64,000 nt of DNA from Cristatella mucedo. Its lineage: Eukaryota > Bryozoa > Phylactolaemata > Cristatellidae. The notes beneath the pieces are model-generated. The model was not told where the DNA came from, made no database searches, and worked only from the letters and a program-made list of their open reading frames with translations. Shown here piece by piece: positions 39,941 through 52,900 of this stretch. The first letter of the stretch is position 1. Each line of letters begins with the position of its first letter. The DNA lies in assembly GCA_009760855.2 (NCBI GenBank), contig WPIO01000012.1, positions 62,001 through 126,000 on the forward strand, written 5' to 3'. The position numbers and the translations under genes are program-made.

Positions 39941-41650
39941 GACGAGCCACTCAGCAGATCGATTGAACGCCGTCTACAAACGATCAAAGTCGAGCCTCCA
40001 AAATATCCGAGTGTAAAGCTGAGCGTCGAAGCGCCTCCATTTTGTCGCCGGCATTTTTGTGGCAGCACTAAAAAAATTGGGTAGCCATCTTTGGATACGT
40101 ATAGTATCAATGTGTTGGACCCCGGAGTTTAAGCATCAAAATAAGCAAGGAAAGATCGTTGACAACACACTATCGCTCCAAATATAAATAATACGATTGT
40201 CTGCAATTAGTGCATTTTAGTAGTCCACTTGAGAGGTGTAATCGATCTACTACCATCCTCTCAAGTGATACGCATCTAATTTAATTTTGGACTCCCGGCA
40301 GGAAGGACTGACCAATGCGGACATAGCACGCCAATATGAAATTTGCGTTCTGATCGGGATACAATACGCCCACCTGACATAAGAAATTTAAAAAGACTTG
40401 CAAGACTTACTGCTACATTTAAGATTCCATCTTTAAAGTAATGGTATTAGCCGCCTGCTGGAACTCTACTTTAGGGACCGGTTGGTAAAAGTGAATCAAA
40501 TTTCCCGATGATTTCTTCAGACAAGGCGGAACATTTATCTGGATTAGTATAGCACAGCAGAGCGCAATTATAGAGTTATATCGTTGCTGCAGCGAGCAAT
40601 AAGGAGTCTTCTGTCACCGGGTTTGCAGCAAAGATCTCCGAAGTTAGAGGCACGAGTCACGCCAAAGCAGCCAATTTGACAAAAAAAGTTCAAGGATAAA
40701 AAAATGAGTGAAGCGAGATTATAAATATATAGATTCTTATATGCAGACATATACATACAGGTACGAGTTGGTATCAATTTACTCATAAGAGGTGTTACAA
40801 TTGATCTACGAAAGTGTGAAGATGCGAATATAGCGAAAGGGCGGTCGTAGCTCAACTCAATGGCTCCGCTGCAGTGGCTCCGCTGTGCATGGCTTGAGGC
40901 TACAGTTCCACTGCTGCTGACATCGTGAGCAAGTGTCAACGCACCTCGCTTAGGCACCGGGAAATAAAAATTGCTTTTACACGCGCGAGGTAAATACTTT
41001 CCGTGAGGCAAACAGTGGCACGGCGATGACTGTTCTTATTTCAATGTTCTCCAGCCCCATTATAGATTGGGAAAAACTACCTTTTTCGTCACCGTTCTGA
41101 CCTAGGATTCGCGAAAAGAATTGATCAACTTCTATAGGCATCAAAGTAATAAGCACGCACGAGTCTGTATAATGATGTTGAAGCTGAAAACAGGTCATTC
41201 AGAGACGCGCAGCATATCTAAAGAGATGAAGTCGAGAATAAGATTATTTGAACGCGTCCGCAGTAAGGTATATACAAATACACACTAAGCGTAGCTGCTA
41301 GATACGCTAGGCTACGCCCTGCAAGTTATTGACCTCATCTTTCCGTGATTTTTAAAAGATGGCCAACAGAGGAAGAAATGTTTACAGCAACCCGACAGAG
41401 GACGTCGCTGGTTGCCTCCATGCTCCTCAAATCTAAAACAAAAACGATTTTTCAGCTTAGGCCTTCGCCGTCTTCGAATGCTAAAAATTGCTTTCATGGC
41501 GATGTGCTTATCTCAAGTACGGCTTAATTGGGCGATGAGGTACCACAGATTCAGTCACTGGATATTTCCCTGCATCCTAAATCTACAAGTGTCCCTCGTA
41601 AAGCAGCGTACTATATTTTTTTGCAGTGGGAAGTTGAAGTTAATGGTTAG
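39941..41650. other. no gene or repeat family recognised
   Basis: AT-moderate unique-looking DNA. ORFs of up to 147 codons (minus, 41011-40568) look random and have no splice support. Confidence 0.3.
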
Positions 41651-41654
41651 CTTA

Positions 41655-41812
41655 ATCAACACAGCCACACTATTTAGCGGTAGAAGAGCCCTAACTGCTC
41701 TCACCACCGCTTGCAGTTGGCAATAAAGAATCTCCCTCTGCAGGAATCGAACCCACGACCTGGTTCGTGAAGATTCAGCACCTTCGCCCCTGGGCTAAGA
41801 CCCATGTACAAT
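41655..41812 (-). mobile_element. SINE-A
   Basis: Reverse complement has GGGTTCGATTCCTGCAG (B box), GGGAGATTCTTTATTGCC, AGCGGTGGTGAGAGCAGTTAG and the GCCGCTAAATAG end. Complete but diverged. Confidence 0.8.
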
Positions 41813-42486
41813 GAATTCGTGAAAGAAACGAGCTGTGACGGCCACTACTGTCGCGTCTCTAGACCCCCTCTTCTTATGTCCGCATGACGTCACGCAGACT
41901 ATCAATTCTTGGCGTCGATTTTGAATAGCATAGTTGAGAATCGTTGAAGCGGAAGAACTCAAAGCACATTCAAAGCGAAAACATATTCTCCAATTTCATC
42001 GAGCTATAGAAGATCATGAGATTGTAAAAGAATTACATAGTTTAAATTATTTCCTAAGCTGTGCATGAGCAGCAACTCTGCTTTCGAGAGGTAGCTTACA
42101 TGATCTGTTTAACCAGCGAAAGCGAGTTAAATCAAGCGGCGGTACATGTCCTTCTTTCTCGTAAGTACATTTTTGTAGTGTGCGCATAGGTTTCCAGGCA
42201 TTCACAAACTCCTGAGCATGCTAGCCGATGCTGCCTAACGGCTTCCGTTGTTCGTCGTTATGCAGCAGCGAGATATGCATAGAAAAGACCGGCTTTAGCG
42301 TGCATTCGCTGTTTAACCCACAAAAGGAGGCGCTTCGTCTTGCCACGCATGCCACCCATGTCTTCCCGCGGATGTTTGTTATGCGCGCTGCGCATGGTAT
42401 AAGGTGTTCGTAGAGATATAGGCACCGCAGGTTTCATAGACCTATCGAGTGTCTCCCCGAACTGTCAGCCGTAGTCAAGGTAACGC

Positions 42487-42494
42487 ATCTCCGT
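42487..42494. repeat. hAT target-site duplication, left
   Basis: ATCTCCGT, matching ATCACCGT at 45175-45182 with one change. Eight bases is the hAT-superfamily TSD length. Confidence 0.8.
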
Positions 42495-42814
42495 CAGTGG
42501 CGTAGTCAAACCTGTCGGCACCCGGGGACAAAGCTACACATGGCGCCCCTCTCCTTGTCAAAAATGTCTGCAAAATAGCTCCACTACGTAAGAAATGCAA
42601 AAGTACGAGCTAGAAGACATATCGATTCGACAAAGTTTTATTAACTGTCTTACAAGTACAAGGTAGCTATCACAGCTTTAACTTTTATGAATTTGTTTGG
42701 CCGTGAACGGGATAACTGGTCTACGGCAGTTTGAAAATCAATTTTTCCCGGTGATACGTAATATCTCACAAGGTAAGGTGGTTTTGCTTTTTGTTTTTTT
42801 TTAATTGCTTTATA

Positions 42815-42990
42815 CGACCTCAAGACCGAGCTCGTGGGTTCGAATCCTTCGGTGGGCGATCCTTAATCGCCGCCGTTTGCGTTGGTGATTCATCAGTATA
42901 TTCATTAGATTCATTCAGTAGAGCTTTTACGGCATGGTGATAGCCGTAAAAGCTCTACTGCCAATAAAAAAGAGGCTGTTAAATCAGCTA
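42815..42990 (+). mobile_element. SINE-A inserted in the hAT element, with an internal hairpin
   Basis: B box GGGTTCGAATCCTTCGG, then TGGGCGATCCTTAATCGCC and the family 3' end (gccaataaaaaagaggctgt). Unlike the other copies it has about 50 extra bases containing an 18-base inverted copy of its own 3' segment (42916-42933 against 42943-42960). Confidence 0.85.
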
Positions 42991-43224
42991 GTATTGTATC
43001 GCATTATATTGTATTGTTTCGTACTCTATGCTTAGTAAAGCCAAATCAGCGAGTCAATTTTGTCTCATTGATGCTCTCAGATAAAACAGGAATATTTTCA
43101 TCGTGCTAAAAGAACGCTCACAACTAGCAGCTCATACAGCTGTAGTGAGAAAAGCTTGTAAGGCAACTCTTAAACTAGGAAACATCTTCTCCATAACTGA
43201 TAATGGAAGACTTGAGCTCCAGGT

Positions 43225-44557
43225 GGGTCTTTAGTGCCGAATTGTGACTTCGAAACTCTTTCAGGATGACTGTGTTGTTGGAAAAATCAACATCGACATA
43301 TCTAATGACCTCAGATAGCTGCTCTCGGTGTGCCAAATCATCAGTTGAGTCAAGCAGAATTCCATAGTACTTATTCGCCGTGTGTCACACAGTGTAGCTT
43401 GTCTATGACTGTGGATGCAAGTAAACAAAGGAACTCGTTTTTATTTCTTTGAGAAGACAGACAAGAGACTGACTTGAGATTCTTTCTGGCATGGTCCAGG
43501 TTTTATTGCAGAAGAGGATCATACTAGAAGATGAAGGAGTCCCAGCAAGTATCCAGTGCTTTTCTCACTAGCCTCTCTTGAAAGTGATAAGACTCTCTTG
43601 GTGACCACGCAGTGCCAGGTTTTGAGAGACCAAGAACTTTATGCAGCTGAGAACTCTCTTTAGGACTTCTTGCCATCGTTGTTTTTTCGATAACACGACA
43701 ACATTCGTACCTCGACAGCAGTATACATTCCATTGCCTTTGAGAAGTCGCGCTCTGTTTCTTTTCATACCGTAAAAGTCTGGTGGTGAGAAGAACTGTTT
43801 TCATAGGCAATTACTTTTTCATGTTTCCTCTACTGGCTAAACTCATTCGCCAACTCAAGTGACGATCGGGGAATTTTTGGCGGGAATGGGGAAGACAAAC
43901 AACAGTAACAATGTGCCGACTGTTGTGATGGAGAGTAGACCGGCGAGGTTCTGCTAATTTCATGCCCATTAGCAAGTTGCCTCTTGCGACCAGGCTGTGC
44001 TCATCGCTCGACCATCGTTTCCAGCCAGTGAACTTTCTCTTTGTTCCGACGCACGCTTGATCCTTGTAGTTCTAGTTCAGTTCAAATTTGGTTCGGAATG
44101 ACGTGTAAAGCAGAGCTTTGGTCAAATTGCCTCTAGCCAGTATCATTCAGGGCTGGGCATTTGAGAAATTGCAGCGCATTCCGTATCCTCTTCTCTTGCG
44201 GTACTGATAGCGTACAGGTTCTCGCGCGGTCCAAATGGTGATGACTGCCTTCGCCTTCACAGAGCGCAAGACTTCTTCTTTCCGTGAAGCTTTCACAGAG
44301 CGCAGAGCGCTTGTTTCTCCAGTGCTGCCACGCCTTCTGCCTTCACTCTTTTCCTCCGTGATTTTCAACATTTTCCTGGTTATTTCCAACATTTTCCATG
44401 TTATTTCCAACATTTTCCTGGTTATTTCCAACATTTTCCCGTGTCTTCGCTGTTCTTCAGCTTTCACTTCTTCAGTGAAACTTGTAGGAGCTTGCTGGAC
44501 TCGCTTGCTGGATTCTATCTCCTCGTCAAGTTTTCGCTTTCCGCCGCCGGCGGGCAC
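43225..44557 (-). pseudogene. hAT transposase pseudogene
   Basis: Disrupted coding for a ZMYM-type hAT transposase. Recognisable parts from 5' to 3' on the minus strand: a Lys/Glu/Arg-rich N terminus, the WQEVLKRVLSCIKFL..ALRGH block, and the YYGILLDSTDD..REQLSEVIRYVDVD block. A 21-bp tandem repeat (coding KMLEITR) expanded in the N-terminal part at about 44360-44440. Stops and frameshifts separate the blocks. Confidence 0.75.
44360..44440. repeat. 21-bp minisatellite, about four copies
   Basis: Unit like ttatttccaacattttcctgg in tandem, in frame in the transposase remnant. Confidence 0.85.
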
Positions 44558-45174
44558 CGCGTGCCTTTCTTTCTCCCGTGTCGCCTGGAATAAAAGATTG
44601 GGGCGACCGAAAATTTGCAGAAGGACTCAGTAGCCGCAGTGACAATGCAGTTGCTGCACGGAGGCTGGATGTCTCGAGTAACGCAGACATTCAGTGTGGC
44701 CTGAAGAGCATTGTGGGGGCTTGACGCAAAAAAAGGCTGGGGAAAATTGGAAGTGCCGATGACATCTAAGCGCTGGCGCCAGGAGACTCGATTTACACAG
44801 TGTCTCTAAGTAGGATAAAATTTAACATATACACTTTCACTCATCGCTTTCTCAAACTTACTATTTTGGCAACGAACAGTCCGAGTGAACGGCAGACAAA
44901 ACCCTGTCAACTGCACTGCACTGGACAGGATGAGCTCCGGCTGGCGCAGCCAGCTGAGGCTACAGCGTTGTCTCTGTCTGTAAACTTGCTGCTTGACTAG
45001 CTCAGCCAGCATTAGTCAATTCGGCTGAAACAAGGAATTGCTTGAAATCTAGATTGGTATTCTGACATGAAATATTCTTCTAAAGAAATATGCACAATCC
45101 ATTTTTTGTTTGGCGCCCCCTTGACCTTGGCGCCCGGGGGCTTCTGTCTCCCCGCCCTCCTTGCTACACCACTG

Positions 45175-45640
45175 ATCACCGTCTGTGACCCCACAACGCC
45201 ACAAAGACTAAGGAGTGTTACGAAAGAGATTTTTCTATAGCGCACTCACAGCCTACGCGGCTTTTGGTATGCAAACGGTGGCCAGCAGACTTCATCTTAT
45301 GCAACAAAGAGAAGGCGATAAGCACGAGCTGAGTCAGAAGGAGGAAGTCAGAAGTCAGACGGAGGCCAGTCGATGGAGTGAGTAGAATAGAAGCAGTAGC
45401 TCAGGACGGCTACATAGGATGTACCACAATCGGCTGCAGGAAATTAGACGTCAATACTATATTAGACGTCAATAAATAGAAAAAATTTTGGAAGTGAGTT
45501 CCGCAGTCTATGACCCGTAGAGCAAAAGCTTCTGTCGCCAATGGACTTTAAGCGGAGGAATGGAACAGCTAATTCCAGGATTCTACCTTCGCAGGATTTC
45601 GCCGTCTGCAGTCGAGTAGCGTTCTCAGCAGCTCAAGATT
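45175..45640 (-). mobile_element. LINE-B 3' part interrupted by the hAT insertion
   Basis: Begins at the right target duplication (atcaccgtctgtgaccccac), then the reverse-complemented 3' UTR and LINE-B ORF end ('ctatagcgcactcacagcct', 'gtggaact.. ccgcagtctatgacccgtag' and 'gcttctgtcgccaat', the GDRSF block). A purine-rich (GAGAGAACAAGCAA)n tract follows to about 45760. Confidence 0.8.
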
Positions 45641-46109
45641 GAGAGAGGAGAGGAAGAGAGGAGAGAACAAGCAAGAGAGAACAAGCAAGAGAGAGAAAGC
45701 AAGAGAGAATGAGAGGGGGGATAGTGATAATGCTAGTGAGGGCGCGAGAGACGGAGAGATGATTTTGAAAGCTGGTTATAAATATCGTACTCTTAAAGTA
45801 ACGTCGTTTATTTAAAGCAGTCTGGCGTAAGCCACCACTAGCTTTGGTAGCAGCGTAGATTTGTGGGTAATTGCAGGAGCACTACTAGTAGTGCTATCTT
45901 TGTAAATGCGGGACAGCTTACATGCTAATAAAAGCGAGACATTGATGCATAAAGTCTTGCGGTTCTCAAAGTCAAGGTGAGGAACGACGACTGACCATCA
46001 GCGTTAGTTCGCTTCTCTGACTCAAGTCGTTGAGCTGTGTCTCTAAAGAACCTCACTAGAATTCTCTGGTGACAATGCCTCATGCTTCCAATCTCCATAA
46101 ATCCGGAAT

Positions 46110-46235
46110 TCACAACCTACAGGCATTACGGCATCCCCTGACTTGACGAAGGTAAATAAAAAAGTTAAAAATTCGCCTGCTCTTCATGATAGTTGCTCCG
46201 TCCAAGAGAGTTATGTGGTTATGCGTGCTGAAATT
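46110..46235 (+). mobile_element. short LINE-A fragment
   Basis: 'ggcattacggcatcccctga cttgacgaagg', then 'aagttaaaaattcgcctgct ctt' and 'ggttatgcgtgctg' follow the order of the LINE-A ORF end and early 3' UTR, decayed. Confidence 0.5.
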
Positions 46236-46626
46236 TGACATGCGATCGATACCCAATTGACATGAAGTGGCTGAAAATCCGAGGGACCCAAAACCAATAA
46301 GTCACTAAAGAATTCTCAGCTCTTTCCTCCATTCTACTTTCCCCCTCCCCCAGATAATGCCCGAAGCGATGCGCGCACGGAACTGCTTAGCTTCAGATTA
46401 ATTAATACTAATTAATCCTAGCCTTTGCAACATAAATCCATATTTACCTGGCGACTGGCGACTGATTCGTCCCATCCGGTGCCCCTATAGCTAGCCTATA
46501 TCGGCTTCCGCAGGGTCTGGAACTTGGGAAAGAAACGGCGATTCTGCGCGAATACGCCTTCCGTGTCTTCGTATTTAGGAAATCCTGAGGTACAAGGAAT
46601 CTTAAGCAGCACGTCGATTGATCGCA

Positions 46627-46962
46627 ATGACTGCACAATTCTCTCCCGCCGACTACGCTGTGTTTTCGTTGTCCTTGGCTCTGTCTGCCGCCATTGGCAT
46701 CTACTACGGATGTACTGGCGGAAAGCAGAGTACAGTGTCCGAGTTCCTAATGGCGGACCGGAAGATGCAGCTATTTCCGGCGGCGATGAGTATACTAGCG
46801 AGCTTCATGTCAGCTATAACTATACTTGGGACACCGGCGGAGACGTATCAGTACGGCACCATGTACGTATGGATAATTCTGTCATACACTATGACCATCG
46901 TGATTTCCAGCTACGTCTACATACCGGTTTTCTATCGCCTTCAAGTAACCAGTGCTTATGAG
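46627..46962 (+). CDS. SLC5 transporter exon 1 (start codon)
   Basis: ATG at 46627 begins [20 protein letters not shown]. It contains the family's EFLMADRKM and [10 protein letters not shown] motifs and ends VTSAYE at donor GAG|GTACGA. 112 codons, phase 0. A possible acceptor (tcggcttccgcag, 46513) upstream suggests a separate 5' UTR exon. Confidence 0.9.
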
Positions 46963-49900
46963 GTACGAGTACGCTTGCAGCATATCAGTTACCCTGTTTC
47001 CATTATGCTCATTGGGTGCCCTAGTTGTGCGAAGAGTTGTGCTAGCGAGTAGTGTGAGGAGCGGCTTTCTAATTGCTGAGTCGCGGTTTTGCTTGAACAG
47101 AGGAGTCTGTATGACTGTTAAATGTAAGGATGCTACACATAGGGATGTATCAGCTGTTTGTGCAGCATTTAGATTCCTTGCAACAGCAGGTAAGCGCTGC
47201 AAAAGTTAAAATACTCTCAGGATCAAACTTGCACAAGCTGTCTGAGAAAGTTAGTCTCCACGACGGACAAGGCTCTTAAAAATAGGTATGCTGCTGCCAC
47301 CAGGCATGTAACTAAAGATATATAACTATAGCTAATGTTCGTTAGGCGCAGTCGCTTGAAGAATCTCGAAAAATTCTCAAAGGATCTATAAATGATTTGT
47401 GCAGCATTTTGTGAACGAACTAAATCGGTAAGCAGGCTTTTTCAAAAGTCTTTTCAACTTCGTTGCTTTTCGTTTGTGCTCCAGAGCATGCCGAGGAATG
47501 ACGCTCGCTTCTGAGAATAGCAGATGTCATAGCTTCGACGATTCGAAAATAGCCCTGACCGGCACGCCGGCTAAACGGCATCAGCCAATCGTGTCCTTTC
47601 TCCGCGCTATGGACGCCTGCTCTTTGTAATTAGCGGCAACCTTTGCGCTTACAGTACCTCGAAAAGCGCTTCTCGAGAGGAGTGAGAATATTCGGAGCAG
47701 TGGCGTACATAGTCCAAACGGTGCGTATCTCATCTAAATCGGACGTCGGATTTAAGAGCTTTCACTTCTGCCGCCATGCCTGTGCGCGCGTGCACGCGCG
47801 AACAGAAGCGACGGTTCCATTGCAGAGCCTCTACATGGCAATGGTCCTGTACGCGCCAGCGCTGGCGCTTGCCCAAGGTTAGTGCTCATCCGTAGGCAGC
47901 GTAGCTGGCATTAGCGCTCTCCCCCGAGGGAGGGAGGGTAGCGCACTCGTCGGCAGCAGCAGCCGCCGCCGCCGCGCGACCGCCGTCGTCGTTGGCGAAC
48001 ACTTTCTGCCACGCTGAAATGCCGCGCAGCTTCCGGCGGCGGCAGCAGCAGCGGCATTGGGCCGGGCTTCAATTACTGCCGACCCGAACTGACCCGACCC
48101 GACCTGACCCGACCCGACCCGACCTGACCCGACCTGACCCGACCCGACCTGACCCGACCCGACCTGTCCGCTGCATAGCTCGGTCGGATCGCTCTTTTCG
48201 TGTGAGCACGTCTCTAGGTTGGGAGAAAGCGATAAATGGTGAGGGAAAATCGCATCGCCAACTCCGTTACAGTTTCTTTGACTACATAGGTTCTTCCTAC
48301 CAAACGGCTCAGTCACTGCGTCGTCATAGCTAGGACGCGGAGCTGGATCGGTATCCGAGCGGAAGCGTGCGAATGGTCCTAATAGCAGCATCCCTTCCGG
48401 ATTGTAAAAGGGAGACAATTGAAAAGGCAACTTTCAGGCTCCGCTTCAATTTGATTGCCTGCGATAGCGAGCCTGCTTGATTGCACTAGCGGTATTTCAT
48501 ACTTTGTTACTGGTACTGAGCTACTAGAGAGATCGCACTAGTAGGAAAACGACGTACAAAGGGCCAACCAAACTTGAATCTTTGCGAAAACGAAATACGA
48601 CTTGTCTCTATAGGCCACCGGGCATGACGTTTTAGAGGTAGGCATTCCTAAGCGCCTTGCATATTGCTATTGACAAAAATTTGAATTTATTCGATCTCAT
48701 TTTTTTGATTGAATGACCGAAGACGATAGCGTAATTTTAAGGACTGTGAAATCTATTTTGGCACTCGTCGTTCTAATTAACTAGGAGATAGGAACGAATT
48801 AATCTCATATGCTCAAGTCTCATTGCCTAATATGACGCACGTATTATTTATTCTTCGTTCGCAGTTCATTCTGTAACGTTACATCGTAGAATCTATTTAA
48901 GCAGAGTTCGGTAGGCCATAATCTGACGTGAGTGGCTGTCAATTTAAAACAAATAGTTCGATGTGCGGAGAGCTTCAAAATAGTCATAAAAGTGATTAAG
49001 CACTCATGCAAGAGAGGGTTCAACTGGAATCCTAGAAAAACTAAATGCTCGGGATGGTTTGATTTAATTTATTTTTATTTTTCGGCGATGGTGAAAACCA
49101 CCGGCCGACGCAAAGGAATACACGGTAGCATTGCTTCAAGCGTCGTCATGCTCGTTCGCAACCTTGCAGTGACTGGAATCGAAATCTGGATAGCGGTCAT
49201 CTCCAGTGGCGTGGTGTGCACGTTCTACACAGCTTTGGTGAGTTTAGTTGCCGCTAACTGGCAAACGCCCAACAATAAACAAACGTTGGCCATATGCTAG
49301 TAACAGAGCCGTGGCTTTTGCGAGGAGGTTATCCGTGGCTAGTTTATGCTTATGGGTATTCATTCGCTTGCAGGGCGGAATGAAGGCAGTGATGTGGACG
49401 GATACACTTCAGGTGATCATCATGTACGCCGGTATTCTGGCAGGCATTATTCAAGGATGCATAGAACAAGGAGGATTTGGCGTCATCTGGGAGGACGCTG
49501 TGAGGACCGGACGCTTGAATTTTTACAAGTGAGTTTAGCGTGCTGAGCAGGTGTGTGGATTCTTTTTTTTTGCGCTACTCCAGGAGAAAAAGAAGAACGA
49601 CTTTTGATTGAAATGTTTGCTGTCTTTGCTCCTCCGTCGTAAGGAAGTTCGCATGCGGCCCACAAAAAAGAAAAGCAGGCGCGCGCGCGCGCGCGCGCAC
49701 GCACGCCGAGCAGTGGGTGGCGAGCTGAGTATCCAGTGCATTGCCAGCGTACTGGAGCCGAGCGCTGTCTATGCAATCACGTCAATCTACGTTGTCTATG
49801 CAATCACGTCAGGCTCGAATTTCGAACACGGGGTTGGCATTCCCTACTTGCCACCTTGGCTTTACTTTAAAAGGATCCTCGTTGTAGCGCAACCTTGGCA

Positions 49901-52900
49901 TTTAACCCAAATCCTTTGGAGAGACACACTTTCTGGACGCTTGCCGTCGGCGGAATCTTTACATGGACAGCTATATATGCCGTGAACCAGTCGCAAGTCC
50001 AACGAGCGCTGACCGTGCCATCTTTAAAGGTGGCACAAAAGTATGTAATCTTTCGCTAGCAATGGAAGGCGTTGAAAAACGGGAATTTCTTTTCTTACGC
50101 AGTTCAAAATGGAGCCACAGCATCCTTATGCTGTGGCTCCCTGGGCTCAGTTTCTATATTGCAGTCACTTCGAGAAGGGTGTCGCCGAAATCGCTGTCCG
50201 CATAACTATTCGCCGCACGATTCGCCGGCCTTAGCGAATGCAATGCAGTAAAAATTTGTGCGTCTGCTCTAGCCATTTTGAAAGGTTTCATAAGCGTAGT
50301 GCGAAGCTTGTAACACCTGCATAGAAAAACCAGGTATCGAAGTTTAAGCGTAAATTGAGTGCTGTGCAAAGAAACCTCGCGGGCTGTACCCTCAGCCCTA
50401 ACAAAGCGCACGGGCTGGTGAAAGCTTCCGAAAGCCATCAAAAAAAAGCTGAAACAACCAATTCCCTTAAAGCTGTGTATGAGACGTGCGAAAGATTATT
50501 CGGAGAAACTGGTGGGTGACACCTACAGGTCCAAAAACGATTAGCCTCGTCTAAAAATGCTCTCAGGCGAATGCCTTTTGAGCATACAGCTGCAAGTACA
50601 TCAAATAACTCATACGCCATTTTCGCGCCAGGACGCCTATATCCGGAGTGCCTTCACCTTTGAAGCCAGAGAAGAGTATAGAATGCATTCTTCCAATTCA
50701 TCCGGTATCTAAAACAGAACTATAAAATATTACTTAGCTGATTTACCAGCCTCATTTGTATAGCGGCAGAAGATCCTTAACGACTATTACCACCGCTTCC
50801 AGTTGGCAATCAAGGATCACCCACTGCAAGATACGAACCCAAGACCTCGTCTGTAAAGAGCGAGCACCTTACCCCTTGGGGTTCTCATGGCCCGGCCGCC
50901 TTTAGTCATTGAAACGTCAGCAAGCTTAGTGCAAAGGCTGCGAAAATTATATGGCCACTACGGCAGGCCGTCATGACTAACCGGGCTTCACCGACCTACC
51001 ATCACGTGCCCAGCTCGTTAATATTGACAAATGACGTCGATTAGATGTAAGCAATCTTTAGGACTTGGTCTTCAGCGCCAAAGCCAGAGTTTAACTCCTG
51101 AAACCGAAGGTACATGTCCTTCGCTTTTAAAAGAAAAGCGAGGGGTTGCGAGGGTTCCACTTGCACTTTTAACGTCCAACGGTCGGTTCAGATATTTAGT
51201 GTTCGCTATCCATCTCTCCGCAGCTTCCGTCGTTCAGCTTCCATTGTTCAGCTTCATCCGAGTCTCGTGATGAAAAATGACTTTGTGCAAGTAGGTCTGA
51301 CTTTTTTGAGACGATTTATAAGCGAACATCTTCAGCGCCAAAATGTTGGCCGGCTGTGGAGCCATCAAACTGTTCAATATGTCGGTCGTTCGTTCGCTGA
51401 GATTGATTGACCGTAGCGCGATCTTGCGACGTGCGAGTGTCGAGAATCGACGCTGTCTTCTTAATCAGACACTCCAATGGGTATGTATCTATAGTACTGC
51501 GACCAGCAGTTCTTTTTGGATGCCAGCCACGTTGCCGGACAAATGCATTTCTTGGGCGAGTTTTTCTCGCCTGCGCTCCTTTCTTCGGCTACGTCAAGCC
51601 CCATAGCTCTAATGTATCTTAACGGACATTGCACATACCAGCAAATTACCTACATGCATAAAAGTGCTAGTACCCAGCGAACAGTCCCGCTACAGCGAGC
51701 GCCCACCGCTCTGCTCAGCAGAATGCCTGGCAGCGCTGCTGCGACCCAAATACGACTCGCGTCGCATTGTATAATTCCAGAATAATTCGTCCGCGGCGCG
51801 GTAGAGTCGATGATTTTTTTTCTCGTAAGAAATGCACTCTGCTCGACTTCAGCATGACGAAATTACTTGTACAAGTGGACGAGCTGAATTTTTGGCAGCG
51901 TATAGCCGTTGCTGAACTTGGGCTCGATTCGCGTCACGTTATTATTTTATTATTTTTAGAGCTTACTTGATCAATATAGGCGGCCTCTCAGCTTTCGCTC
52001 TGCTCGGATCCTTCTGCGGTCTGATTATCTACTCTAGATATAAGGACTGCGATCCCTTGTCTGCAAAGATTATCGACTCGTCAGATCAGGTAATTCAAAA
52101 TAGCTTAATTGACCGCGATTGCAGAGATGCTGAAAATAGCGCATTCGCGCGGGGGGGGCGGCCACCGTGTTAAGCGAGAGCTGCTGTGCATGAAAACCAT
52201 GTTGAATCGTTTGAAAGTCATGGCGGCTGTAAAAATACTAAATGTAGTTTCAGAGTTTAGATTACTCCTAAACTAATATTGCTGGATCTATAACAGCTAG
52301 TTTCATTACGGATAAATCTTCTCTGTTGCCTCAAACCCTTCGCAAATGCTGCTGATCATAATTTGCAAATCCTCAAAGTTGTATAGTGCTCATTTTATTC
52401 ATAGTTTTTATTACTCACGTTTCTTAATAATATAACATTGATAGAGATTCTGCATCCTTCTGGCTCTGCAAATCTAAGCCGCGCGAATTTTCCACTCCAC
52501 TTGAGAAAGGCGGAGCGTCAACTTTAAGATTTAAGTCAACTCAAGCCTTAAGATTTACGCATTCTTTCACGTAGCACTCGAAGGCTCTGATCAGTTAGTG
52601 ACTAGGTAAGACTGTTTATAAGCTTTTAGCCTCGTGCATTGGGCAATCAAGCTAGTGTCACGTTGACAGAAGAAGCTATGCACGTAGCCACACACGGGTC
52701 ATTCTACTAATATGAGTCGCAAGCATGACTAATCTAGAAGGACGGACGTACCAGGGCTTGATTAGGCTCGTGCCATCTGCGCCTAGATCAACAACAGTAA
52801 AGTTCCTTTTGAATGCGGATAAATGAGTAGCTGGCAGACTACTAGTGAGCTTGAATCTTGGATTTTCTTTGCCGCTTGCGAAAAGACTTCACAATATGAA

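Larger units (their letters stand above)
42495..45174 (-). mobile_element. hAT DNA transposon (ZMYM/Zaphod-like), 2,680 bp, inactive
   Basis: Short imperfect terminal inverted repeats (CAGTGGCGTAGTCAA left; CAGTGGTGTAGCAAG when the right end is reversed) and an 8-bp target duplication. Subterminal ends are rich in GGCGCC/CCCGGG. The transposase is on the minus strand: a Lys/Glu-rich start (KRKLDEEIESSKR, near 44.5 kb), WQEVLKRVLSCIKFLVSQNL then ALRGHQE (about 43.65 kb), and KYYGILLDSTDDLAHREQLS (about 43.36 kb), which carries the first catalytic Asp region of hAT transposases. Frames are broken several times and the C-terminal dimerisation part is lost. A SINE-A is inserted near the left end. 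It sits in a LINE-B tail. Confidence 0.85.

Noticed and set aside
48081-48165. GACCC/GACCT array as an interstitial telomere
   Set aside because: The unit does not match TTAGG or TTAGGG in either direction; it is a simple pentamer repeat.
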